Assembly: GCF_900114705.1 (NCBI RefSeq)
Contig: NZ_FOTW01000032.1
Location: forward strand, 1 to 64,000
Source of the DNA: Rugamonas rubra
Lineage (GTDB): Bacteria; Pseudomonadota; Gammaproteobacteria; Burkholderiales; Burkholderiaceae_D
Direction of reading: 5' to 3'
Length of the DNA: 64,000 bases
Part shown: positions 1 through 7,697 of the stretch, piece by piece
Layout: each line of letters starts with the position of its first letter
Numbering within the stretch: the first letter of the stretch is position 1
Program-made: the position numbers and the translations under genes
The notes under the pieces: model-generated
Told to the model about the DNA's origin: nothing
Databases searched by the model: none
Seen by the model: the letters and a program-made list of their open reading frames with translations, nothing else

Positions 1-352
1 CGGCCATCGACCGCATCGAACGGGCCCTGGCCTTGTTCATGGTGGTGGCTTGGCGTGTCACGTATTTGATGCGCATGGGCAGAACGTGCCCGGATCTCGA
101 TGCCGCGCTGTTCTTCGATCCCGACGAAATTCGCGGCGCCCATTTGCTGACTAAAAAGAAAATGCCGGCCACGCCGCCAACGTTGAACGAAATCGTGCGC
201 CTCATTGCCCAAGTCGGTGGGTTCTTGGGCCGTAAAAGTGACGGTGAACCCGGTGCCAAGACACTGTGGCGGGGCTTGGAACAAGTTCATGCGGCAGCCG
301 AAACCTTACGTGCACTGCGCGACGGGCTTGGCTGATTTATGTATAACGATAT
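1..352 (+). mobile_element. Partial IS4-family insertion sequence, right end (left flank of the island)
   Basis: This is the 3' end of an IS whose 5' part lies outside the window. It encodes the transposase C-terminus (3-335). It ends with TGATTTATGTATAACGATATG at about 332-352, matching the corresponding end of the second copy at 7701-7721 read on the minus strand. The two copies face each other with their transposase C-termini pointing inward, so they bracket 353-7697 as an inverted pair. The base after ATATG differs between copies (A here, G there), so the exact IS boundary is uncertain by a few bases. Confidence 0.8.
3..335 (+). CDS. IS4-family transposase, C-terminal fragment (runs in from outside the window)
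   Basis: The frame is open from the first bases of the window and ends at 335 (TGA). Its 111 residues match the C-terminus of the transposase encoded at 7719-9068 with only about six differences in the last 100 residues, for example D/N and EIV/DVV. The catalytic DDE residues would lie upstream of the window. The upstream part cannot be seen, so it is unknown whether this copy is intact. The divergence from the other copy suggests the two are not a very recent duplication. Confidence 0.85.
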   Translation, partial: AIDRIERALALFMVVAWRVTYLMRMGRTCPDLDAALFFDPDEIRGAHLLTKKKMPATPPTLNEIVRLIAQVGGFLGRKSDGEPGAKTLWRGLEQVHAAAETLRALRDGLG

Positions 353-497
353 GAGGCTAGGTTTCTAGAGGTGGCCTGAAGTCAATTTCCACACGAAACG
401 GCATAGAACCATCAAAGTTAGTCAGAATTCTTCTAGGCGCGACCACTCAATTACTTTTAAGCTCAGCGTCTTTGTTCTTTGATTTCATAGGAGGCCT
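353..497. other. Non-coding spacer between the left IS end and the protease-STAND operon
   Basis: These 145 bases lie between the IS end and the stop codon of the last operon gene. They are AT-richer than the chromosome further right. I see no ORF, strong hairpin with a T-run, or repeat here. Confidence 0.5.
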
Positions 498-1265
498 TCA
501 ATTCATAATCAATGGCAGAACGTGTTGAATTTGATTCCCCCTAACCCAGCGCTCTCGTGGATGCCAGCTTATCTCGACACCGACCAGCCTCGCATCCTCA
601 GGGCTCCATAATCCATCTTTGTTCGCTGATGCAATCCACACCCCACCACCACTGAGACCCTCTGCTGCGGGTAGAAGCGCGAGCTTTCCATCTGCGGTAA
701 AAATATTGCCATCCTTGGGATACTCAATCGCGATATCGTTGGCCACGAGGAAGTTAACTGGGAGTTTTTCCAATGAGACTGTGAGATACGCCATTGGATG
801 CGCTTTAACTTCATTATTCTCTAATGCCTGATCGTCTAGAAGTTCTCGTGGCGTTCCATATACGATGAACATATCGTTAGCTAATATAGATATGTCATGG
901 CGAAAACGTTCCGCCGGCAAAAATGATTTATGAAGTCTTAGCTCCGTCAAGCCTGCGTTGCTAACATGAAGGAATGCCACATCTAAAGGATCGTCTTCGT
1001 CTCCACCGTTAATAAAAGTTGCTGTGATGTATGAATTAAGCCGTGAAGGTATATGGCTATAGATAACTGCAATATCCTTATAGGCGACGCCTTTAACTAC
1101 GTGAGCTGCGGTCACAATCCCAAAAATTCCATCGCGTTCAATACATGTCCCGGAGCCAATTTCTATTGGAGTACCGTTCGAACATATTACGAGAGTAACG
1201 CTGTACCTTGCAATATGATGACGAAGCGCTTCGGAACGTTGAGTAAATTCCACTAAATCATCCAT
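498..1265 (-). CDS. Stand-alone trypsin-fold serine protease (last gene of the protease-STAND operon)
   Basis: This 255-residue protein has a chymotrypsin/trypsin-like catalytic triad: His55 in VTAAHVV, Asp95 in LDVAFLH and Ser205 in GLSGGG. There is no signal peptide, so it probably acts in the cytoplasm, unlike most bacterial S1 proteases. The start is supported by a GGAG ribosome-binding site 8-12 bases upstream of the ATG at 1265. It lies 96 bp downstream of the STAND NTPase gene on the same strand and is the fourth gene of the operon. By analogy with protease-bearing conflict systems it could be an effector or a substrate-processing partner of the larger proteins; that role is inferred. 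Base composition is clearly AT-richer than the chromosomal genes after 10 kb. Confidence 0.85.
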   Translation of the reverse strand: MDDLVEFTQRSEALRHHIARYSVTLVICSNGTPIEIGSGTCIERDGIFGIVTAAHVVKGVAYKDIAVIYSHIPSRLNSYITATFINGGDEDDPLDVAFLHVSNAGLTELRLHKSFLPAERFRHDISILANDMFIVYGTPRELLDDQALENNEVKAHPMAYLTVSLEKLPVNFLVANDIAIEYPKDGNIFTADGKLALLPAAEGLSGGGVWIASANKDGLWSPEDARLVGVEISWHPRERWVRGNQIQHVLPLIMN

Positions 1266-1361
1266 TACGAAAATTCTCCAGTTGAAAATTGCTTGCCCCT
1301 TGTCGGATCGAGCGATAAATAGAAGCGTAGACAGCTATCATCGTAAATAAGTCTCTAAACA

Positions 1362-4300
1362 TCAGTAATTGGTGCTAAAACGACGATCAACGATAGAAAC
1401 CAATCGTTCTATTTGTGTAATTTTTTCATTTTTTGAATTCACTCTACAATAACGGATCAGACTTTCAAGCATCCCATGCTGGTCTACGCATTCGACAAAT
1501 GTCGCTATCCAACCAACTCGATCTTTCTTAATTGATTTGAGAAGACGATCCGCTTGCAATTCAATTGGCCACAACGCACGTTTTGCTATAGGTAGAGTTT
1601 TCACAAACTCAGAAAGTAAAGTAGGATCAACAGTTTCCAGAACTGGGCAAACTGCAGGATAAAGATCCGTCAAGAGGCCTGAGTTAAATATTTTCTTCCT
1701 TTCGCTGGTATCCGTTTGAATTGGCATTACGATGATCTGTGAGACAATTTCTCGAATAAAACCTAAGTCGAAATCCCCTTTGTTAAATAAATTTTCCGTT
1801 CTCGCCAAAATAGGGAGACGACGCAGAATTCTGGCCCGCTGAATATTTTCAGTGGATTGTAGATATATGATAAATTCTGGCGCCAAAAATCTCATTAACC
1901 CGGCGCGTATGTATTTATGCTCGGCAAAGAAATCTTCTCGCGCTGCTAAATTTAGTTGCACGTAACGATAATCGTCGATGTGCTCAATCTCGATAAGACT
2001 TCTTTGTCGGGGGGCAGATCTTTCAGTGTTTATGACGCCAGGCATCAATAAACTCAAAATGGTTTCGATACCTTGTCTGAAGGTAAGTGACCCCTTACCA
2101 TCCAAATTAAACTGCTCAGAAAAATGAGAGTCTTTCTTTGGTGAATCGAGTTGACGCTTGATGTAGTTAGCTAAAGCCGACGGCTTCCCTGCTACAAGCA
2201 CCGATAGCGCTGCTTGCCATAATGATGATTCGGTTAAATTACGTCCTTCCGTGACACGAACACCTCGCGTCCGCTCTTTGAAAGTTCTTTCAAATACTGC
2301 CATTGCAGCGTTGGCTGCCGCTTCGAAATTTGCGTTCGCAAAAAAATCCAGAATAACGTTATATTCAATCTCGTGCTGATAAGTTAGTCCATTCAACACT
2401 GTCACAGGTAGAATTTCTGATAATGGAATATCTCTCGATTCTCTAGACAAGCGTCCTTTTGTTTTACGTTCGTAGTTCGAACGAAGGTCTTCATCCAACA
2501 GTTGCAGCTCGTGAGATTGCAGTCGATATTGTGCTTGTGCTTTTAAGCGTGCTGCAGCGACAAGAGGAGCGGAGCTAATATCCGTTCCAATGGACTGCAA
2601 CAGTGCTCTGGCTTGGGTTAAGTCTAGATCTTCAAGCGTACCAAGCATAAGATGGTGATAACGGGCCTCTAGTTCTCGCTGAGCAGATGTAAATTCTTGG
2701 CCCTCTTCGTGTTCATAATATTTGATGGCTCTAAGGTGAATCGCGCTAGCAACCGGATAATCGTGTTCAACTAATATCTTTAGCATCAATTGTCGTAGAT
2801 CTTTACGATGCAATAGTGCTCCTGTTTGGAGATCACGCTTCACGAGCCAAACTTGACTAGACAAGACGTTGAACATTTCCTCTGACTGTTGCAAAGTTAT
2901 GTCAGATAGGCCGCATGGTTCGGCAAGCACCTTCATGATGAGTTCAGGAGTAACTCGTCGCAATATCAATCCCGGAAAAGCAAGTTTCTTTACTTTATCA
3001 TTGGTGCGCATGCGCCCAAGTATTCGACGATAAATTAATCCCTGCGCTATTGTTTCGTTGATATTTCGGGAGAAAGAGTCCGAAGTGAGATCAGTTATGG
3101 CGAAGTGAGGATCAGTATTAATCCAATTAGCTATCAATTTCAGGACCAGTGGATTACCGCCAAATCGCGTTACTAAGAGATCGTAGGGCACGGGCTCGAC
3201 GTTAGACTGACGGACGAGTCTTTGCAACAAACGTTTGGCATCGCGATGAGGTAGATTACCTATTGTCATCGAATGGATAGTTTGAGGCCATCTATTAATT
3301 TGTCGAACTGGTAGAACACGACCAGCCATGATTACGCGTACATCAGCCAGTTCAAATTCATGCATCAAGCTCCACAGCCACTGTTCTAATCGATTTGCGA
3401 CCTCCGGGGTTTGTACTGCAACCTCTTCTAAGGTATCGAGAATAAGAATCAATGGGCCCTCTAATGAAGTCCCCCGCGTGTGGCGGTGCCACACTGAGCT
3501 AATTCCTTTCGACGCGACTGAAGAGCTGTGAAATTCGAGTTGCCCACCAGGTGTATGGCCGATTAATGTTTCTGCTACTTCCTGCCTAAAATTGTTCATG
3601 GCATTCGACCATTTAACATCCGTCAAGCCGATTTGTCTGCTTAACTCCAATGTCAGTGCGCTCGGGCTAGCGGTTGATAACTCTACACGATCAAAGTCTA
3701 GCCAAACTAACGGACTACCGTGCCAATCGTCTCCTCGTATTTGTGACACAAATTCTGCCAGCAGTGCCGATTTTCCGCTCCCACCAGGGCCTGTGATTTC
3801 TAGGCTGTTAAGTCCTGGGCCTGGCTGACGATGGACATCCGCAAAAATTTTCATCCGTCGTAGTTGCCACCAGCGGCCTAGTACTTTTTCCGAACGAGCC
3901 AATTTCAAGGAGGTTGTTGCGTCTTGACGCTCGAGATGTTGGTTTAGCAGACGAGGAGAAAAGGCTATTTTCTCTGAGTTGACGTATAGCGCAGCTTTAC
4001 GCAGAAGCTGTAATGTCTCTACGGATAGTCGCCGAAATTCGACTTCACGGTTCAAGATAACGATCGCAAGCCACCGACCGAGCTTATCTTTGGAAAGCTC
4101 TTCTGCTTCTATAGCTAGTTCATAAAGGCGGTCAGGCTTTAACGATCGTAATGCTCGTACGCGTGCGTCAGGCCTTAGTGACCATTGCAGACCCTCACTG
4201 GTTTCTATTTCTACGCAAAATTCGGCTAGCCGTCGGAGTGCAGGAGGCCAATGTACATCATTAGGAGAAACGCTAAGTAGGTCTACTGGATTGAACGTAT

Positions 4301-4376
4301 CTCTGAAGATTGCACTCTCCAGTGCATCATCGACTATGCTCGTGACGACGTCGTCTAAATTGGTCTGGATGACCAT
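1362..4376 (-). CDS. STAND-type P-loop NTPase with long C-terminal region
   Basis: This 1004-residue protein carries a STAND/AP-ATPase core: Walker A GPGGSGKS (about 196-203), Walker B LILILDTLE (about 309-317), a sensor-like arginine in MAGR (about 353) and the GxP motif GGNPLVLKL (about 406-414). The N-terminal 190 residues look like an all-alpha or winged-helix adaptor. The roughly 550 residues after the NTPase are helical and unrecognised, as expected for a sensing arm. The ATG at 4376 is chosen over an upstream ATG at 4445 because it has an AGGAGG ribosome-binding site at about 4383-4389 and shares one base with the preceding stop (TAATG), so it is translationally coupled to the protease-ATPase gene. 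STAND proteins act as signal-activated oligomeric switches; a defence role here is inferred from architecture and context. Composition is AT-rich, suggesting transfer. Confidence 0.85.
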   Translation of the reverse strand: MVIQTNLDDVVTSIVDDALESAIFRDTFNPVDLLSVSPNDVHWPPALRRLAEFCVEIETSEGLQWSLRPDARVRALRSLKPDRLYELAIEAEELSKDKLGRWLAIVILNREVEFRRLSVETLQLLRKAALYVNSEKIAFSPRLLNQHLERQDATTSLKLARSEKVLGRWWQLRRMKIFADVHRQPGPGLNSLEITGPGGSGKSALLAEFVSQIRGDDWHGSPLVWLDFDRVELSTASPSALTLELSRQIGLTDVKWSNAMNNFRQEVAETLIGHTPGGQLEFHSSSVASKGISSVWHRHTRGTSLEGPLILILDTLEEVAVQTPEVANRLEQWLWSLMHEFELADVRVIMAGRVLPVRQINRWPQTIHSMTIGNLPHRDAKRLLQRLVRQSNVEPVPYDLLVTRFGGNPLVLKLIANWINTDPHFAITDLTSDSFSRNINETIAQGLIYRRILGRMRTNDKVKKLAFPGLILRRVTPELIMKVLAEPCGLSDITLQQSEEMFNVLSSQVWLVKRDLQTGALLHRKDLRQLMLKILVEHDYPVASAIHLRAIKYYEHEEGQEFTSAQRELEARYHHLMLGTLEDLDLTQARALLQSIGTDISSAPLVAAARLKAQAQYRLQSHELQLLDEDLRSNYERKTKGRLSRESRDIPLSEILPVTVLNGLTYQHEIEYNVILDFFANANFEAAANAAMAVFERTFKERTRGVRVTEGRNLTESSLWQAALSVLVAGKPSALANYIKRQLDSPKKDSHFSEQFNLDGKGSLTFRQGIETILSLLMPGVINTERSAPRQRSLIEIEHIDDYRYVQLNLAAREDFFAEHKYIRAGLMRFLAPEFIIYLQSTENIQRARILRRLPILARTENLFNKGDFDLGFIREIVSQIIVMPIQTDTSERKKIFNSGLLTDLYPAVCPVLETVDPTLLSEFVKTLPIAKRALWPIELQADRLLKSIKKDRVGWIATFVECVDQHGMLESLIRYCRVNSKNEKITQIERLVSIVDRRFSTNY

Positions 4377-6190
4377 TAAGACCCTCCTGTAGTTATGAGG
4401 TGTGAAATGCGGCGGCAGTACTCGAGCGCGAGCGTTGACACACATTGGTCGACATTCTTTGGATGCAGAATTTGCGCGGCAGATTTCGTATCTATGTCCC
4501 CCTCAAATTTAGCTGCTACTATGTGGCGTTTAATCGTATTCTCCACATCTAGCACAGTTGGTTTTGATAGCCGTTCAAATTCGGTATCTTGGGGCAGGCC
4601 AGATAGCAAAACTCTTCCAAGGAATATAAAACGTAAACTTGGGATTGAGTCAAGTTGACTGAGTAATAAATTCAAAAGATGTGCCGAGGCTGTTTCAGGT
4701 AAAAACTCATCTAGATCGTCGATGACCACCCACATAATCCTTGCTCCCGCGGCCCTAACAAGTGCATCGATTAAGTGCGGCAATAACGCATCTTTCAACC
4801 ATGCGGCACTTGCCGTGTGGTAATCAGTAGCGGATGGTAGCCCCCCCATTTCTTCAGGCTTGGTTCCACACCCTTGTATTAGAAATATCGCAGCCGCTGT
4901 TGCTTCCTGAGGAAAGTCGCGTGCGGATAGACGCACGACGGTGTGCTCAGATGCCGTCAATTGTGCCTCCAGAATTTCTAAACTAAAGCTACGCCCTGTT
5001 TGCAGCTCACCTTGTACCGCAATGACGCGGCAACGGCCAGCCACAGCAGAAAGCACAAGTTCTTGAAATTTCTCTCGTCCGAATACAGGATGCTTAGAGG
5101 TTGGCAGCAGAGCTAAAGGCTCGACTCCGTCGATTACAGTAGTATCAAAGCCTGCAACCGCGCCTGCTGTCGCGATAAAAGAGGTCGGTATCGCGCCATT
5201 AATTGTCTTTTGACGCAGATCGCTCCATCCCCCGGATTGGTGCAAAGCCACAGCTTCACCTAAATCATCCAAGACTAGGCCTCCTGAGGAGCCGTGGGTT
5301 GAATTCGCAGCGTGTAGGAGCCGAGCTTTTACAGCTTTGGGCCAGTACTCTATGGCGATGCCCGTAGTTAATTTGAGCTTGGCCGCACCAGGATACTGAT
5401 ATAGGTTGACCTGGCACGGCAGTTGTGCAGAGCGGTTTCTATCTAATGGGTAGAAGCCGCGTTCAATACCGACTGGATGAGACAAGAATATCATCGCAAA
5501 ATCCAAGTGTGAGTCGAAGCCTTCAGTGGTCGCCTCCGGATCAAATTCCCAAGCTTGTCTTTGCTCCAACTCATGGGCCGGACTAGCTCCTACAAGCCAG
5601 TCGTCGTGTACTCCAACTCTTATCCCATTCTCATTTCCAACGAAGTCAAATAATACTTCCAAGCGCTTGGCAGTACGGGCCTGTGCTTTTGTTGGATCAG
5701 TTGGCTCTACCAATTCTTTTATTACATGCCAAGCAGTTAATACGACCTGAGGGCCTATTAGAAATCCGGTGCCAGTTGCATGGCTTGGATTGACACGTAT
5801 CAGACAGATACGCGGTATTGCGCGCCTAAAACTGGGCAGCAGACCTGCGTCAAGGAAACCCGCCTGGGGGCTAACTAGCGCCTCTAATTGGGCTCCGGCA
5901 GGGGTTCTAGGAGAAAAAGTGTTTGCATGTAATGCATTTGTCCGTGCAAGCAATCGTACGAGTTCAGGAAGCCAGCCTGCTTCGTTTGCAGCTTGCAATG
6001 CATATAGATATTTTTGACTCGTATCACTAGGCGGAATATTAAGGGCATTGATGACCATAAGTTGGTCGCTGCCGTGGGTCTGGGCTAGTCGATCATAGAT
6101 TTCTGTAAATTGCACATGACTCATAATAATCATGGCTGCGATGAGCGGATAGTTAGGGGTTCTGTTCTGAACTTCTGCCTTTACATCCAT
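4376..6190 (-). CDS. Trypsin-fold protease fused to a degenerate P-loop NTPase-like domain, EAD-like N-terminus
   Basis: This 604-residue protein has three parts. Residues about 25-90 form a helical region (FTEIYDRL ... ELVRLLAR) resembling effector-associated death-like adaptor domains (EAD). Residues about 120-345 are a trypsin-fold protease with His155 (LTAWHV), Asp230 (HLDFAMI) and Ser302 (HGSSGG). Residues about 365-560 resemble an AAA/STAND NTPase, with GELQTGRS at 394-401 in the Walker A position and WVVIDDLDE as Walker B. The Walker A lysine is replaced by Arg400, so ATP hydrolysis may be lost. The start at 6190 overlaps the upstream gene by 10 bases; ATGs at 6133 or 6124 are possible but have no clear ribosome-binding site. 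The EAD assignment is tentative, whereas the protease triad is clear. Confidence 0.8.
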   Translation of the reverse strand: MDVKAEVQNRTPNYPLIAAMIIMSHVQFTEIYDRLAQTHGSDQLMVINALNIPPSDTSQKYLYALQAANEAGWLPELVRLLARTNALHANTFSPRTPAGAQLEALVSPQAGFLDAGLLPSFRRAIPRICLIRVNPSHATGTGFLIGPQVVLTAWHVIKELVEPTDPTKAQARTAKRLEVLFDFVGNENGIRVGVHDDWLVGASPAHELEQRQAWEFDPEATTEGFDSHLDFAMIFLSHPVGIERGFYPLDRNRSAQLPCQVNLYQYPGAAKLKLTTGIAIEYWPKAVKARLLHAANSTHGSSGGLVLDDLGEAVALHQSGGWSDLRQKTINGAIPTSFIATAGAVAGFDTTVIDGVEPLALLPTSKHPVFGREKFQELVLSAVAGRCRVIAVQGELQTGRSFSLEILEAQLTASEHTVVRLSARDFPQEATAAAIFLIQGCGTKPEEMGGLPSATDYHTASAAWLKDALLPHLIDALVRAAGARIMWVVIDDLDEFLPETASAHLLNLLLSQLDSIPSLRFIFLGRVLLSGLPQDTEFERLSKPTVLDVENTIKRHIVAAKFEGDIDTKSAAQILHPKNVDQCVSTLALEYCRRISHLITTGGS

Positions 6191-7347
6191 AACACACCCT
6201 GCGCTTTAAGAAACTCTACAGACTGCTCTATGCGAGGCATAGCATGTGCAAAGTTGGCTTTTCGCCAAAGTCCAGAGTAGTGAAGTCCTATTGCCCGAAC
6301 ATCGCCTTCTAACGCCAAAACACTTGAGCCCGATGAACCGTTTAAAGAGGTGGCGTCGTGACGGAATGTCCAAAAATCTTCATCACCTTTGGCACCGCTC
6401 GCTGCCGCAGTTATGAGGCCTGGCGACACATAACGTCTTCCATATTTTGGAAATAGTTGATTGAGAACTGCAATAATCTCATGGTCGTACTCGTTCCCAA
6501 GTTTAGGCAACTGCGGTCTGCCAGGATAGCCGACTAACATCACAGGACGATTCTTCGCGCCTGCGCTGGGGTTGGACAGAAGACCAATAGGGGCTGGAAA
6601 TGGTTTGGACTTGTCAGTAGCTTCCACTCGCAATAAGGCAGCGTCTAAAAGCAGATGGTGAGATCCGTCAAGGATTGGATCGTCGCCTGCCGCCACTACT
6701 TCCGTCACCCTAAATCGCTCTAACCCATCTGACTCGTCAGGACAGTCTGAAAAATCTATTGTGATGTCAGTCTCATGCAGATCCCAATGATCTGGGCGCG
6801 TATCCTGGGGTATGGGCGTCGCGATTAATTGCAACACGTGTCGGTTAGTAAGGACTAGATTGGGACCAACGACAAAGCCAGTTCCTTTGTGCTTACCAGC
6901 CCTGTCAATGCGGCCCACACCACGAATTCGCTTGGCTAAGGTTCCGTCCAACACGTAGGGCGAAATTCGACCGGCCCATTCGTTCAACAACGGATTGTCC
7001 AAGTCAATATTGCCATTCATCGTCGCTATAGCGGGTCTCCCAGTGACGCATATAAGCGCCTCCAGTCCAACGCGCCCCGCTATGGATATTTTTGTGCTCG
7101 TGGTCATACTAAACAAAGCTTCTTCAGCACCGCCGAGCAATGTTTTTCGAAGCGATGAGCTTATGGTTAACTGCTCATTAAGCACGCTTTGCAAACGCTC
7201 CAGCTGTAAGTTTGTGCCCTCTTGTCGTAAGTAATCTCTGAGTTGGTCAGAGCTTACACTTCCCTCGCTAGCTTCCAATCTCGTCCCGCGTAAACTAATC
7301 GCTCGGATAATTTCGTCGTTGTTCACACTTTCATACGAGTCAGTCAT
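6181..7347 (-). CDS. Trypsin-fold serine protease with N-terminal adaptor-like region (first operon gene)
   Basis: This 388-residue protein has an N-terminal helical segment of about 130 residues that I do not recognise. It is followed by a trypsin-fold protease with GTGFVVGPNLVLTNRHV (His170), LLLDAALL (Asp235) and NGSSGSS (Ser339). No signal peptide is seen. It is the first gene of a four-gene minus-strand operon and overlaps the next gene by 10 bases, so the products are probably made together. The N-terminal part may be the adaptor that docks onto the STAND protein or the fused protease-ATPase, but that is inference. An upstream region with direct and inverted repeats (7421-7447) may control it. 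Confidence 0.85.
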   Translation of the reverse strand: MTDSYESVNNDEIIRAISLRGTRLEASEGSVSSDQLRDYLRQEGTNLQLERLQSVLNEQLTISSSLRKTLLGGAEEALFSMTTSTKISIAGRVGLEALICVTGRPAIATMNGNIDLDNPLLNEWAGRISPYVLDGTLAKRIRGVGRIDRAGKHKGTGFVVGPNLVLTNRHVLQLIATPIPQDTRPDHWDLHETDITIDFSDCPDESDGLERFRVTEVVAAGDDPILDGSHHLLLDAALLRVEATDKSKPFPAPIGLLSNPSAGAKNRPVMLVGYPGRPQLPKLGNEYDHEIIAVLNQLFPKYGRRYVSPGLITAAASGAKGDEDFWTFRHDATSLNGSSGSSVLALEGDVRAIGLHYSGLWRKANFAHAMPRIEQSVEFLKAQGVLWM

Positions 7348-7400
7348 GGTTTACGGTTTCTTCACAAAAATACAAAAAATTAAAAAATAGCAACTACGGT

Positions 7401-7428
7401 AGCATAAAAAAACCGTTTGTATTGTCAC
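7401..7428 (-). promoter_or_regulatory. Candidate sigma-70 promoter of the protease-STAND operon
   Basis: Read on the minus strand, GTGACA (7428-7423), a 16-bp spacer and TATGCT (7406-7401) give a reasonable -35/-10 pair, leaving a leader of about 45 bases before the ATG at 7347. The -35 overlaps one copy of the repeated GTGACAAT motif. The region is AT-rich, so a chance match is possible. Confidence 0.4.
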
Positions 7429-7447
7429 GCATTGTCACTTGAAGTGA
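7421..7447. promoter_or_regulatory. Repeat/palindrome cluster upstream of the operon (possible operator)
   Basis: ATTGTCAC occurs twice with exact 10-bp spacing (7421-7428 and 7431-7438). The second copy runs into a 13-bp perfect palindrome TCACTTGAAGTGA (7435-7447). One repeat overlaps the candidate -35 box, which suits a repressor site. The binding protein is unknown. Confidence 0.4.
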
Positions 7448-7697
7448 TACCAAGTGAAAAATGCTGGTTTGTCGAGGATTCCTGACGTGGCCAGTCAGAA
7501 TTCTATTAAATTTCAGATGCAAATAGGAAATTTAAATTCCTTAGATGACAAGTTTCGTGCGATCATGTCCCTCGTCGCAGCATGCCCCTGTTCAGAGCTA
7601 GGAGTCTGCGCGGCAGAAGAAAATGAAACTGACGCGAAAAATTTTGACCTCTCAGATCGCCTCAGGATCGACGATCTCGACATTGAGAGGGGGTAAA

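Larger units (their letters stand above)
7348..7697. other. Intergenic region between the operon and the right IS copy
   Basis: These 350 AT-rich bases carry the candidate promoter and repeats described above. They also contain a short plus-strand frame (7454-7696, GTG start, 80 codons) with no recognisable domain and no good ribosome-binding site. The frame ends 1-2 bases before the IS, so it could be a remnant, but I do not consider it a supported gene. Confidence 0.4.

Noticed and set aside
7454..7696. Plus-strand 80-codon frame between the operon and the right IS
   Set aside because: GTG start without a convincing ribosome-binding site and no recognisable domain; kept only as a note in the intergenic entry.
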